Part shown: one piece after another, positions 1 through 8,947 of the stretch
Layout of the letters: each line of letters begins with the position of its first letter
Position numbering within the stretch: the first letter of the stretch is position 1
Origin: Natronolimnobius sp. AArcel1
GTDB lineage: Archaea > Halobacteriota > Halobacteria > Halobacteriales > Natrialbaceae
Assembly (NCBI RefSeq): GCF_011043775.1
Contig: NZ_JAAKXY010000004.1
Location: 496,001 to 560,000 of the forward strand
Length of the DNA: 64,000 bases
Direction: 5' to 3'
Translations under genes and position numbers: made by a program
Notes under the pieces: generated by a model
Databases searched by the model: none
The model's input: the letters and a program-made list of their open reading frames with translations, nothing else
Told to the model about the DNA's origin: nothing

Positions 1-107
1 TACAATTCGCTCCATATTTTGCAGTGGCCTGGCAAGCTACCGAATACCAGTTCAGAGATGCCGTACGATATGGCAATGGTGACAAATACTCTGTGGGAGT
101 GTCATAG
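1..107 (+). CDS. C-terminal fragment of an unknown protein (runs off the left edge)
   Basis: The frame starting at base 3 is open from the window edge to a TAG at 105-107 and would encode about 34 residues rich in Phe, Tyr and Trp, ending in GDKYSVGVS. No start codon is visible, so if real this is the tail of a gene lying to the left. The competing frame is open slightly further but has less natural composition. No function can be assigned. It is in the lower-GC island, on the same strand as the restriction-modification gene. Confidence 0.35.
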   Translation, partial: QFAPYFAVAWQATEYQFRDAVRYGNGDKYSVGVS

Positions 108-231
108 AAAAGTTCGTATACCCACCCATCGGTTTTTCGCCGAACGGTAAGTACAGGAGATGCAGTGATTAGTTGGAGAAGACTCCATCTCCCTGTTAGA
201 TTCAAATGGTTTGGTGTGGTCAGAGATACGT

Positions 232-411
232 ATGGAGAAAGAGCGAAATTTCCTTGCTACTTGCGACCAATGCGGAAACGCATATTCAGCTACAATCACT
301 GATGATGGGGAAATTCTTCCGCTTGGGGCTCGAAATGGTTGCAGATGCGGTGGAGAATCGTTCTCCCGAGTAGACGAAGAAGATTTTGACGAAGCTACTG
401 ACGACGATTAA
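232..411 (+). CDS. Small zinc-finger-like acidic protein
   Basis: This is a 59-residue protein when started at the ATG at 232; an upstream ATG at 211 would add seven residues. It carries CDQCG near residue 13 and a second Cys pair, CRCGG, near residue 40, which is the spacing of a single zinc ribbon. The tail is Asp/Glu-rich (EEDFDEATDDD), typical of haloarchaea. It precedes the large restriction-modification gene by about 180 bases on the same strand and may be part of the same mobile island. Function is unknown; DNA or protein binding is only a guess from the zinc ribbon. Confidence 0.6.
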   Translation: MEKERNFLATCDQCGNAYSATITDDGEILPLGARNGCRCGGESFSRVDEEDFDEATDDD

Positions 412-589
412 TCAGTATGCACACGTAGTTACCGACTGCCCAATTCATTTTCAGTCGTAATTCTGAATAAAGAAACCGTGCTACTATCTACTGATAACCA
501 CAGGTCTCCTCCGAATCAGAGTTTAGAAGACTGGGCGTATTTGGTTCACTTTCCAGAGATTTATGGTCCCTTTGTGAATAAGAGAATGC

Positions 590-3500
590 ATGACATCTTC
601 ATCGGATCTCCAAGACGCTCTCCAGACGATTGACGACCGAATTTCTGATGAGATGAGTGAGCGCGACGTGGAGAATATCTTCCTTGAATCTGGGTTTTAC
701 GATGTCCTGGGCTATGAGGGTACGGGAACCGACATCCGAAGTGAATTCACGTTGCCCGACAACCGTCGGCCGGACTATATCACACTGGATACCAACGAGT
801 CTGTAACTGGCGTTTTTGAATTCAAGAAACCGAACCGAGATCTCAGTGGACACGAGGATCAACTCTTCCACTACATGGACGAGCTCCGGGCGAAATATGG
901 GGTACTGACGAATGGCGTAGAACTTCGTGTATACACCGCTGAGCAAAACTTCGTCATTCCAGCGAAAGCCCTCAGCACGATTACTGACTCCGAAGCAAGA
1001 AATCTCTCTAGCATACTCCGGAAGCGCGAATTTGACCTCACGAATCCCGACCATGTAAACCGCTTCCTCTCTGATTTAGATCCGATTCCGCTCGACAAAC
1101 AGGCTAAACTTGGCCAGGAACACTTCTTCGATACCTTCCGGCTAGAGAAAGGCAGTCCGTTCGCTGACCTTGTGACGGCTATGATGGATCTTCTCCGGGA
1201 ACTCCGAGATGAACGCGAAGAGAAGTTCGTTAAAGGTGCGTACGACTTCTGGGAAGCCACGTACGCAAGCGAACCCGAAGAAGTCCCCTCTTCATGGCAG
1301 CCGTTCATCAACGGAAAACAGTCCCTCCGTGATTTTATGTTCTGCTTGGAAAGCGGGCACGCGCTCCTCGCCCGCCTGCTTTTAGCGAAAGCCACCGAAG
1401 ACCACGATTTCTTCGCTGGCACCGGATACAACGGGATGGATGACTACTTCCGCGGCCTCCAAGGATTCGGGATGAGCATCAACTTAGACGCCTTCCCAGT
1501 TGCCGCAGACAACCTTATCGACGATATGCAGGACCAACTTGTCGAAGGCCTATTCCAGGACGATATCTTTGTCTGGTGGACAGACGGCTACACCGAACAG
1601 CTATCTCGTGGGCACCATACTGGCGCAAATCAGTTCGAAGCTGTCGCGCGCGGAACTGGAGAAGTCGAGCGTATCAGTGAAGCCACTCGTGACCAGTTTA
1701 GTCGCGCCGTCGCAGAAGTGTTCTTCAACGTTCTCCGATTCGATTTCAGCGACGTCCAAGGCGACTTGCTCGGTGATCTCTACCAGCGGTACTTCGACCC
1801 GGAAACCCGGAAAGCGCTGGGTGAATTCTACACCCCGCAACCGGTCATCGATTACATAATGGACGGGGTCGGATACGATCGTGGCGTGTCGAATGAGCGC
1901 CTCATTGACCCGTCCTGCGGATCTGGAACGTTCCTTGTCGAGGGAGTCAAACGCTACGTCGAAGATGTCGAACGGTACAACGATAATCCGGACTGGGAAG
2001 AGCACTTGCGTGACCTGTGTACGCGACCACGGATCGTCGGGCTGGACATCCACCCCTTCGCTGTGCTCATGGCACAGATCCGTTTCGTCGTAGCGATCCT
2101 GCCTGCTTACCGGAAAGCTAAGCAGACGAACCCTGATTTCACAATCCGCCGTCTTCCGATCTACCGAACAGACACTCTTCGCAACGAGCGGGAGCTGACC
2201 GGTGTTGATCTCGGAAATGATGGTAGTCGACAGTTGACCTTCGACGCGATGACCGAGGACGAGCAGGATGTTCGGATTCCTGTGCCGCTCCCCGTTGAAG
2301 TGGATGAGAATGAAGTGTCCGAGACGGAGGACGGGTTCCTCGTACGGCGAGTTCGGATGCCGTTGTTCGACACGATTCAGTTGCAGACTAAGGTATCGAA
2401 CTTTGGGGAATACTTCGCCGCGTTGCAGGGCGTGCTTGACACGGTGAAAGACCACATGGCGCTCGCTGAAGAGTTCGGCGGTGATTTCGACTGGACATAC
2501 CAGAGCGGGCTTGAAGAGCGCATCAACCGCTACACACGCCAAGACTACGCGGGTGTTGAGGAGTTCTTCGAGCCATACGTAGATGACATGCTGGAGAACG
2601 TCCGTTACCTCAAAGAGGAACACAACGACGGACGGTTGTTCAAGATGTTCGAGGACACCGTACTCGCACTCGTTGTCAAGAACTACATGGAGTACGACTA
2701 CGTTGTGGGGAACCCGCCGTACGTCCGCACGCAGAACCTGCCTGATAGACAAAAGGAGATGATGGACCAGTTGTACGACTCGACAACCGGGAACTACGAT
2801 ATTTACTGTCCGTTCTACGAGCGCGGTCTTGATTGGCTGTGCGAGGGTACTGGAAAGCTCGGCTTCATCACGCCAAACCAGTTCATGGTAACGGACTACG
2901 GTGAGGGTCTGCGACGTGTCTTGCTCAATGAGGCCTGTATCGAGGAAGTATACGACTTCCGCGATTCTGGTGTGTTCGAAGACGCGAAGAACTACCCAGC
3001 AATCGTGATTCTCGAAGACGAATCAGATCCGGACGTACGTGAAGCGAACGAGATCCGGTGTGTCCGAGTGAAGGGTGATACGAAAGCCCCAACGAACCGC
3101 GATCTCGACACAGTAATCATCGAAGCGGTCCGCGACCACCGTGATGAGCCTGGCTATGAGGATGAGTTCATTAACGTGTTTGACTACCCGCAAGGAGATC
3201 TAGATGACGGGTATTGGTCGTTGATGCCACCGGAAGAGCTGGAGATCATTCACAAGATGGATGCGGCAAGTAACGCGACCGTGGGCGACGTGACGGACTC
3301 AGTGTTTGCTGGAACACAAACCAGTGCGAACGACGTGTTCCTCGTTACTCCGGTTGACGCTGACCGGATCTCTGCTGACGACACTGGTGATACAGTGACC
3401 GTTGTCCCGAAGGGGGAGGTCCGAGAGTACGAAATAGAGACAGATACACTCCGCCCGTGGTTACAGGGCCGTGACATCAGTCGGTGGCGTGGGGACTGGT

Positions 3501-4504
3501 CTGGAGAGCACGCAATCGTACCGTACACGCTTGAGTACGACGACGAAGAGAACCTCTCATCAAATCTTATCGACCAAGAGCGGTTGGAGAGGGAGTTACC
3601 GTTGACGTGGGCCTACTTTGAGGAGCACCGGGATACGTTAGAGAGCCGCGAAGGCGGCCGGTTCAAAGACCGTGACGACTGGTACGGATTTGGATACCCA
3701 AAGAGCATGACGCGGTTTGAAGACCCGAAACTTATCTGCCCTGAAATCGCAGCAGAAGCGACGTTTATGGTTGATGAAGTCGGGACGTGGTACTTCAAGT
3801 CCGCATACGGTATCCAACTTGAAGATGAGTTCAAAGATTGGACAGATACTTTCGCTGCACTCTTGAACTCGAACGCGCTGGACTTCTACCTCAAGCACTA
3901 CACGACACTGAAGGTAGATGGATACTATAAATACACCACGAACTACCTGACTCCGCTCCCGATTGTTTGGGGTAATAAAGATGACCGTGTTGAGGTACGG
4001 AATCATATCTCAATGATCACGAAAGCGTTGGATACGGAGAGTAAGATTGAGCGGTTCCCCGAGGCGTACCTTGGCGAGTATGATGGTGAGTTGGATTATA
4101 TCACATACGAATGGCAGACACGCCGCTATCCGGTGAATGCCAAGGTAGAGCAAGACGAGGATGGCGAATATACGGTACAGGCTGGTCGGTCGGATGTGAT
4201 CACCGACGCGGCAATGTACTCCCCTGATGAGGGCGTGAGGGAACGCCGAGCAACGTATGTCCGTGAAGCGGTCAGCGGGCGGAATGTGAAGAGTGGTGAG
4301 ATGATGACGATCCCGATTCCACGTAGCGATGAGGGTGTCGAGATACTGCTGGATGCCCTACGTTCTGATGAGGTGACTGTGGATGAGACCAATCTAGATG
4401 AGTTGGAAGATATGGTTAACGACGTGGTGTACGATATGTACGACATCAAATCTGAGGAGCAGGACGTGATTGAGGAATACTTGGAGACGTTCCGAGTGTA
4501 CTGA
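590..4504 (+). CDS. Fused restriction-modification protein (type IIG/Eco57I-like DNA methyltransferase with N-terminal nuclease domain)
   Basis: This 1304-residue protein looks like a single-chain restriction-modification enzyme. Residues 1-150 form an HsdR-N-like PD-(D/E)xK fold with RPD (D62) and FEFKKP (E77, K79). A helical region follows. The adenine-methyltransferase core has motif I DPSCGSGTFL at about residue 440 (S-adenosylmethionine binding) and the catalytic motif IV NPPY at about 708, followed by target-recognition sequence. Families of this type (Eco57I/type IIL) methylate adenine on one strand and cut at a distance. A TATA-like sequence (GATTTATGG, 558-566) lies about 28 bases before the ATG. 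Codon use is less GC-rich than the chromosome proper, which suggests transfer. The recognition sequence cannot be read from the protein. Confidence 0.88.
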   Translation: MTSSSDLQDALQTIDDRISDEMSERDVENIFLESGFYDVLGYEGTGTDIRSEFTLPDNRRPDYITLDTNESVTGVFEFKKPNRDLSGHEDQLFHYMDELRAKYGVLTNGVELRVYTAEQNFVIPAKALSTITDSEARNLSSILRKREFDLTNPDHVNRFLSDLDPIPLDKQAKLGQEHFFDTFRLEKGSPFADLVTAMMDLLRELRDEREEKFVKGAYDFWEATYASEPEEVPSSWQPFINGKQSLRDFMFCLESGHALLARLLLAKATEDHDFFAGTGYNGMDDYFRGLQGFGMSINLDAFPVAADNLIDDMQDQLVEGLFQDDIFVWWTDGYTEQLSRGHHTGANQFEAVARGTGEVERISEATRDQFSRAVAEVFFNVLRFDFSDVQGDLLGDLYQRYFDPETRKALGEFYTPQPVIDYIMDGVGYDRGVSNERLIDPSCGSGTFLVEGVKRYVEDVERYNDNPDWEEHLRDLCTRPRIVGLDIHPFAVLMAQIRFVVAILPAYRKAKQTNPDFTIRRLPIYRTDTLRNERELTGVDLGNDGSRQLTFDAMTEDEQDVRIPVPLPVEVDENEVSETEDGFLVRRVRMPLFDTIQLQTKVSNFGEYFAALQGVLDTVKDHMALAEEFGGDFDWTYQSGLEERINRYTRQDYAGVEEFFEPYVDDMLENVRYLKEEHNDGRLFKMFEDTVLALVVKNYMEYDYVVGNPPYVRTQNLPDRQKEMMDQLYDSTTGNYDIYCPFYERGLDWLCEGTGKLGFITPNQFMVTDYGEGLRRVLLNEACIEEVYDFRDSGVFEDAKNYPAIVILEDESDPDVREANEIRCVRVKGDTKAPTNRDLDTVIIEAVRDHRDEPGYEDEFINVFDYPQGDLDDGYWSLMPPEELEIIHKMDAASNATVGDVTDSVFAGTQTSANDVFLVTPVDADRISADDTGDTVTVVPKGEVREYEIETDTLRPWLQGRDISRWRGDWSGEHAIVPYTLEYDDEENLSSNLIDQERLERELPLTWAYFEEHRDTLESREGGRFKDRDDWYGFGYPKSMTRFEDPKLICPEIAAEATFMVDEVGTWYFKSAYGIQLEDEFKDWTDTFAALLNSNALDFYLKHYTTLKVDGYYKYTTNYLTPLPIVWGNKDDRVEVRNHISMITKALDTESKIERFPEAYLGEYDGELDYITYEWQTRRYPVNAKVEQDEDGEYTVQAGRSDVITDAAMYSPDEGVRERRATYVREAVSGRNVKSGEMMTIPIPRSDEGVEILLDALRSDEVTVDETNLDELEDMVNDVVYDMYDIKSEEQDVIEEYLETFRVY

Positions 4505-4686
4505 GGACGCCGTTGTTACCTGATATTGAGGACCGTCTCTTGCCGAGTATCATACCAACATGATTCTACGTTCACTAATGTTTGAGAAACAAATCAAATT
4601 AAGTAATGGGTGTAAAATGAGGTGGTGTGCACGCAGATTGTGAATGTGATCGACTGCGTGTTTTGTTCCCACTCCCAATATTCATA

Positions 4687-6531
4687 TTAGGGTGCGGTGA
4701 AAAAGTCGTCTCTTGACTCAAGGAATGAAACAAAATCAGGGTCGTTCGCTTGTTCTTCAGCGAATTCCGCCGTGCACTCCCACCCGTCTGAACGTGGGCA
4801 ATGATGCGGACATCCATCACAGTATTCGTGTTTGAACTCATCAAAGAGACGTGTGAGGCTAGGCCCCATCATCCCGCCGCCATACTGGCACCACAGTGTT
4901 TTGATCCCGATTGAGGTTGCGTTCGTTAATCGACCGAGATAACTCGGTTCATATGCCAAGTGCAGATGCTCGCAATAACGATAATACTCCTCTGGATCTG
5001 CATCTTCGATTCCATATTGGATCGCTGTTTGCATCGGGTCGTACGGGCCCTCCTCTGGATCGTAATCCGGATCAACCTCGTATCCTTGCAATTGGAGCGC
5101 CTCGCGTGTTAACTCCTCTAACCCGAGATCTTCTGCTTCATCTGACTCAGGTGTTTCAAACGGATCCGGCTGCTCTTCAATCCGTTCGATCAAATAGTCC
5201 GTATCTTCAATAAGCACAATGTCATCAAGTTCTTTCGCAAGCTCATGCGCGTCGGTGAGGTGCTCTTTGGCTTTTCCGTGGTTTTCAGCATGATAATGAT
5301 ATACGCCAACGCTTTTCCGCAAATTGAACTCTGTTTCCGGGTCTGGGATATAATCTGCGAGCTGAATCGCTTGATCGACTAATGGATGTTCTTCTAAATC
5401 GATTGGGTCTTCTCGTGGAGATAGTGCCTCAACTATTATTCGACTTGAAATGTAATCGAGGATACGGGGTAAGCACACCGCGTATGCATAGTACTGTTCG
5501 TTTTCGAGCAGTGTTGCCAACGTTCGGTTGATTTCTCCAGTAGCATGGAGTTCGTTCGTAAGCATTTCCCGAGACTCCATACCACGAAGATACTCGTAGT
5601 CCTTAACGCTATGCTCGCCAACTTCTTGCACTGTATCTGTGAACACCATCTCACGACGTTTTGAAAGTATCACGAACAGCCCTCCGACATGCATGTTTAC
5701 CGTTGCGATAAGCTCATCTGTCTCCATCTCAAGATCAGCAGCGAGTTCCTTCGCCTCATGCGCCAATTCTGCAATCTCGATAGCCTCATCTCCGTCTGCT
5801 GGGTTTCGACGAAGAATTTCGACAAATAAGGCTTTCACCGTAGCTTCGTCCGTGTGTTGAGAATTGATAATTTCGTGGATCTCTTTGTCTGCTTCGTCAA
5901 AATTACCGCGCTTCAAATGGTTCCGAGCTTTCATGAGCGTGAGCCCACGGTAACTTAACCGGTCGTTCCGGCGTTGCTGTTCCAGTTCAGTGAAATCATC
6001 AGGGGTGAAGTTAATCCCTTCACCAATATCCATGTTCCGCGAGCGGTGACGAACGATCCGGTTTTGCGTTCGCTGGACTGCTCGTTCTAAGCGATCGTAG
6101 TCGGTAAGTTTCTGTGAACGATTGATTCGGATACGGACTGTTGATTGTTCACGCCATGTTTTATTCTCGTGTAAGAGTTCATCCCAGACGAATTCTTGAA
6201 CGGCACGCCAGTAGATCTCCTCACGCTCATCGTCGTAGATCGCTAAAATCACTGGAATAGGCTTTTCCAAATAATCGGTGAGGTGGGTTGTGTTTAGATC
6301 AATGTGGACAGAGTCTTCGTTTTTGAACCCGGTCGAGGACTTTAGCTGTATGAAACAATGCTTTCCGGTGATTTCTCGGTACCCATCGTCATCGGGATCG
6401 TCGGTAAAGTTAACCTCAAAATCGATCCCGAAATCATTGTCATATTCGTTGACAACATACTGTTCGAGTTGGAGTTCGAGTCGGTTGACTCCTCGTGTAT
6501 CGACACGGTGTTTCTCACCACGCTTCGTCAT
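4687..6531 (-). CDS. DUF4365-type nuclease-like protein with helical repeats and C-terminal Cys cluster
   Basis: The 614-residue protein begins with a DUF4365-like domain (residues about 10-125). It shows DFGIDFEV (D33, D37, E39) and FIQLKSS (Q62, K64), which fit the Asp...Gln-x-Lys core of PD-(D/E)xK-related nucleases. Residues about 170-480 are predicted from their pattern to be helical, TPR-like, with paired acidic helices. Near the C-terminus lies a compact Cys/His cluster, CDGCPHHCPRSDGWEC, which could bind zinc or an Fe-S cluster. DUF4365 proteins are frequent in defence islands. It converges with the restriction-modification gene, and the 551-residue nuclease-like gene lies upstream on the same strand. 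A role in anti-phage defence is inferred from context. Confidence 0.72.
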   Translation of the reverse strand: MTKRGEKHRVDTRGVNRLELQLEQYVVNEYDNDFGIDFEVNFTDDPDDDGYREITGKHCFIQLKSSTGFKNEDSVHIDLNTTHLTDYLEKPIPVILAIYDDEREEIYWRAVQEFVWDELLHENKTWREQSTVRIRINRSQKLTDYDRLERAVQRTQNRIVRHRSRNMDIGEGINFTPDDFTELEQQRRNDRLSYRGLTLMKARNHLKRGNFDEADKEIHEIINSQHTDEATVKALFVEILRRNPADGDEAIEIAELAHEAKELAADLEMETDELIATVNMHVGGLFVILSKRREMVFTDTVQEVGEHSVKDYEYLRGMESREMLTNELHATGEINRTLATLLENEQYYAYAVCLPRILDYISSRIIVEALSPREDPIDLEEHPLVDQAIQLADYIPDPETEFNLRKSVGVYHYHAENHGKAKEHLTDAHELAKELDDIVLIEDTDYLIERIEEQPDPFETPESDEAEDLGLEELTREALQLQGYEVDPDYDPEEGPYDPMQTAIQYGIEDADPEEYYRYCEHLHLAYEPSYLGRLTNATSIGIKTLWCQYGGGMMGPSLTRLFDEFKHEYCDGCPHHCPRSDGWECTAEFAEEQANDPDFVSFLESRDDFFTAP

Positions 6532-6615
6532 GATCTTCTCCTCGCTTGGATAACGCCGATAGTGTGTTTCGTATTAGCATAGTGGGAAATTGAACACATG
6601 AGTATTTTCTGAGTG

Positions 6616-8271
6616 TTAATATCTTACTTCGTATAGTGTCCTGTCGCCTTCTAGGAACTCCAAAAACTCCATGTCGGTAAGGAACCGCACTCCCCGCTTC
6701 TCCACATAGGAGGGGGTCAAATTTGAGACCACTAGCTTCTCAGGGGTGAGGTTTAGCCAGTCACCTGAGAAACGGTGTTCTTCTCGGTCCCCGCTATCAG
6801 GACCAGTTTGAGATGTGAATTCGTCTCCGTCGCTCAAGCTTAACCATTCATCCACTTTTTCAGGGAACGGATCGCCGGTTGGCTCTCCAAGATATCCATC
6901 TTCATCGTTGAAGACTTTGAAGTCAAACTTCCTATTCAAGTTCTCAATTCCATCTGAGGTGTTCATGTCGGTCTCTGGTAAAATAAACTTGGCTTCGATA
7001 AACCAGAGTTCGTCTTCCGCTTCATTCACCAGTAAAACGTCTATCTCTTCTCGGTCAGATCCCCTGATTTCTGCGCTGTGATAGCATTCAAACCCTTGAG
7101 AATCCAAATACTCATACAAGTTCCTCTCGAACGATTCGCTTCGACGCTGGTTCTCTTCGGAAAGCAATTCATGGCCATTGGGTTGACTCCCGTTCTGCAA
7201 TAAGGGGAATAACTGGAAGAGGAGCAGCAAATCATAGAATCTGGGATAAATGATACGAGGCACTTCCCGAGTCAAAGGGTCACGACCTGGAAGTTCTTTA
7301 ATAACCTTCTCAACATCCATCTTGAAGAGCAGCGGATGGGCATCTAGGTTATCCTCGCTAATGATGATTTTTTCTTTCACCTCTGTCCATGAATCTCCAA
7401 AAATGTGTTCACCGATTGCCTCAACCTCTTCCTCAGACGCCATGCCCAGTGTGTGGTCTTGGAGAATCAGGGTTCCCTGAGGATCCTCGAATTGCTTGTT
7501 GACCCGTTCCAAGAACTCGTATAAGTCAAGAACAGATATTTCGTTAGGTAGTTCGGTGTAATAGATATTCCCTACAATATCATCGGCGGAGGCAATAAAA
7601 AGGAGTTGAACAATGAACTCAAAGCTGATTTTCACGAAGTTGTCTAGAGAGTCAAACATACTGCCATCCGGCGTGTCGAAATCTCTAAACTCTCTTTGAA
7701 CTTTGTCGAATAATTTCACATCCTTCTCTAGACCGCAGCCTAAGCTTCTCAAGCAACGATAGTACGCCCAGTTATACTCTGTACTGAAGAGATCGTATTC
7801 TCCGAAGAACGGTGTATCATCTGGAATGGGTCGAGGATAACAATAATTGAAACCGCCTTCAGAATGTTTTAAGTTCTTCACTAGTTTAGATTGGGTCTTA
7901 ATCAATACGTCAATACTATCGTCAAGTTCATCTCCTCTGTCCAGGTGGTTATCCCCGAAACCTGATCGTGGATAGATGATTTTAATCAAGTGGTTTAGAT
8001 AGGAGAATTCGGTTAGGTTGAGGCGGCGTGTATTTAGAAAATCATCGGCAACTTTGTTCAGCCGTTCTATCAGATAAAGAAGAAGGTTGCCTTTGCTGTA
8101 ATCCTCAATCACACCCATCAGACGTTCTTCCCGGAAATATTCAAGTCCATCTTCCACTTTCTGGTCTATGACCTCCTGGTCCTCAATATCAATGTCGGCA
8201 CAAAAAGGACATATAAGTTTCTCACGGCTATGATTGACCATGAGAAGGGATTCGCAGTTAGAACAGGGCAT
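6616..8271 (-). CDS. Zinc-ribbon protein with C-terminal PD-(D/E)xK nuclease-like domain
   Basis: This 551-residue protein starts with a CxxC...CxxC zinc ribbon (C3, C6, C21, C24). A long helical middle of about 350 residues has no recognisable family. A C-terminal domain carries EIDVLL and, about 14 residues later, WFIEAKF (roughly residues 405-430), the Asp...Glu-x-Lys arrangement of restriction-endonuclease-like folds. The protein is less acidic and the gene less GC-rich than its chromosomal neighbours. It lies 84 bases upstream of the DUF4365-type gene on the same strand and may be co-transcribed with it. I read it as an undescribed defence or mobile-element nuclease; substrate and partner are unknown. 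Confidence 0.65.
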   Translation of the reverse strand: MPCSNCESLLMVNHSREKLICPFCADIDIEDQEVIDQKVEDGLEYFREERLMGVIEDYSKGNLLLYLIERLNKVADDFLNTRRLNLTEFSYLNHLIKIIYPRSGFGDNHLDRGDELDDSIDVLIKTQSKLVKNLKHSEGGFNYCYPRPIPDDTPFFGEYDLFSTEYNWAYYRCLRSLGCGLEKDVKLFDKVQREFRDFDTPDGSMFDSLDNFVKISFEFIVQLLFIASADDIVGNIYYTELPNEISVLDLYEFLERVNKQFEDPQGTLILQDHTLGMASEEEVEAIGEHIFGDSWTEVKEKIIISEDNLDAHPLLFKMDVEKVIKELPGRDPLTREVPRIIYPRFYDLLLLFQLFPLLQNGSQPNGHELLSEENQRRSESFERNLYEYLDSQGFECYHSAEIRGSDREEIDVLLVNEAEDELWFIEAKFILPETDMNTSDGIENLNRKFDFKVFNDEDGYLGEPTGDPFPEKVDEWLSLSDGDEFTSQTGPDSGDREEHRFSGDWLNLTPEKLVVSNLTPSYVEKRGVRFLTDMEFLEFLEGDRTLYEVRY

Positions 8272-8274
8272 AAT

Positions 8275-8499
8275 TCAATTGAACCTGGTTTGACACCAGC
8301 CAAACCTATATTTTTCGATGAAATGTTCGGTACTCACGTAAGAACCCTCAGATCCAGTGTCGTGCCAGTCAAACGTCCTGATAGTTGTGAGGGTTGACCT
8401 ACCGACGGGATACGATTGTTTCCACGAACCCATAGATGTCAATGAGAGTAAGGAAACATTGAACATTCCACTCGCGTACGTATCCACCCAACTGTCCAA
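8275..8499 (-). CDS. Doubtful small reading frame upstream of the zinc-ribbon nuclease gene
   Basis: This 74-codon frame ends 3 bases before the start of the downstream gene, an operon-like spacing. The product is not acidic, has many Ser, Thr and Trp residues, and matches no family I know. It may instead be leader sequence for the 551-residue protein. I keep it only because of its position. Confidence 0.22.
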   Translation of the reverse strand: MDSWVDTYASGMFNVSLLSLTSMGSWKQSYPVGRSTLTTIRTFDWHDTGSEGSYVSTEHFIEKYRFGWCQTRFN

Positions 8500-8590
8500 C
8501 TCGGTTGGTGAATAATTTCAGGTGATGGAATAGTTCTTCTTTCTACCATCATTTGTAATCCCCCAAGATGCTTATATTCACTAAAGGAGA

Positions 8591-8872
8591 TCACCAAGAG
8601 TTGATAACGGGTACTAAATCTTGATGGCGAAATGAAATTGCAAGCTTTTCACCTGCTTCTATGTCTCGAAGAGTATACGAGTACGCGTCAGTGTACCGCC
8701 CTGTTTCTGTGTCAAGGTCATCTGTGAAAACCTCGTCAATCTCACAGACTAAACCATGATACCTGGAATCTGGGTCATCAGAACCGATATAAATCTGCAC
8801 CCGATCGCCAACTGAGTATGGATCACTCGCTGGCTGAGGGATATCCTCCATTGGTCCATAATAGACTGACAA
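8591..8872 (-). CDS. Conserved haloarchaeal small protein of unknown function
   Basis: The 93-residue acidic product contains SVGDRVQIYIGSDDPDSRYHG near residue 22 and ends with a Phe-Arg-His-x-Asp-Leu-Val-Pro segment. This looks like a compact SH3-like beta barrel of a kind seen repeatedly as small hypothetical proteins in haloarchaeal accessory regions. The start ATG at 8872 is the only good one. It sits between the nuclease genes and the recombinase, all on the minus strand. No catalytic residues are evident; it may be an adaptor or nucleic-acid binder, but that is inference. Confidence 0.65.
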   Translation of the reverse strand: MSVYYGPMEDIPQPASDPYSVGDRVQIYIGSDDPDSRYHGLVCEIDEVFTDDLDTETGRYTDAYSYTLRDIEAGEKLAISFRHQDLVPVINSW

Positions 8873-8947
8873 GCTGTATCAGTCCATCGCTACTTCACTC
8901 TCGACCTTAGCGTATCAGTCGCCATAGAAACGCTATACCGCTCTCCA

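Noticed and set aside
1601-2752. 383-codon minus-strand frame opposite the restriction-modification gene
   Set aside because: The plus-strand frame carries methyltransferase motifs I and IV; the opposite frame is a codon-bias shadow.
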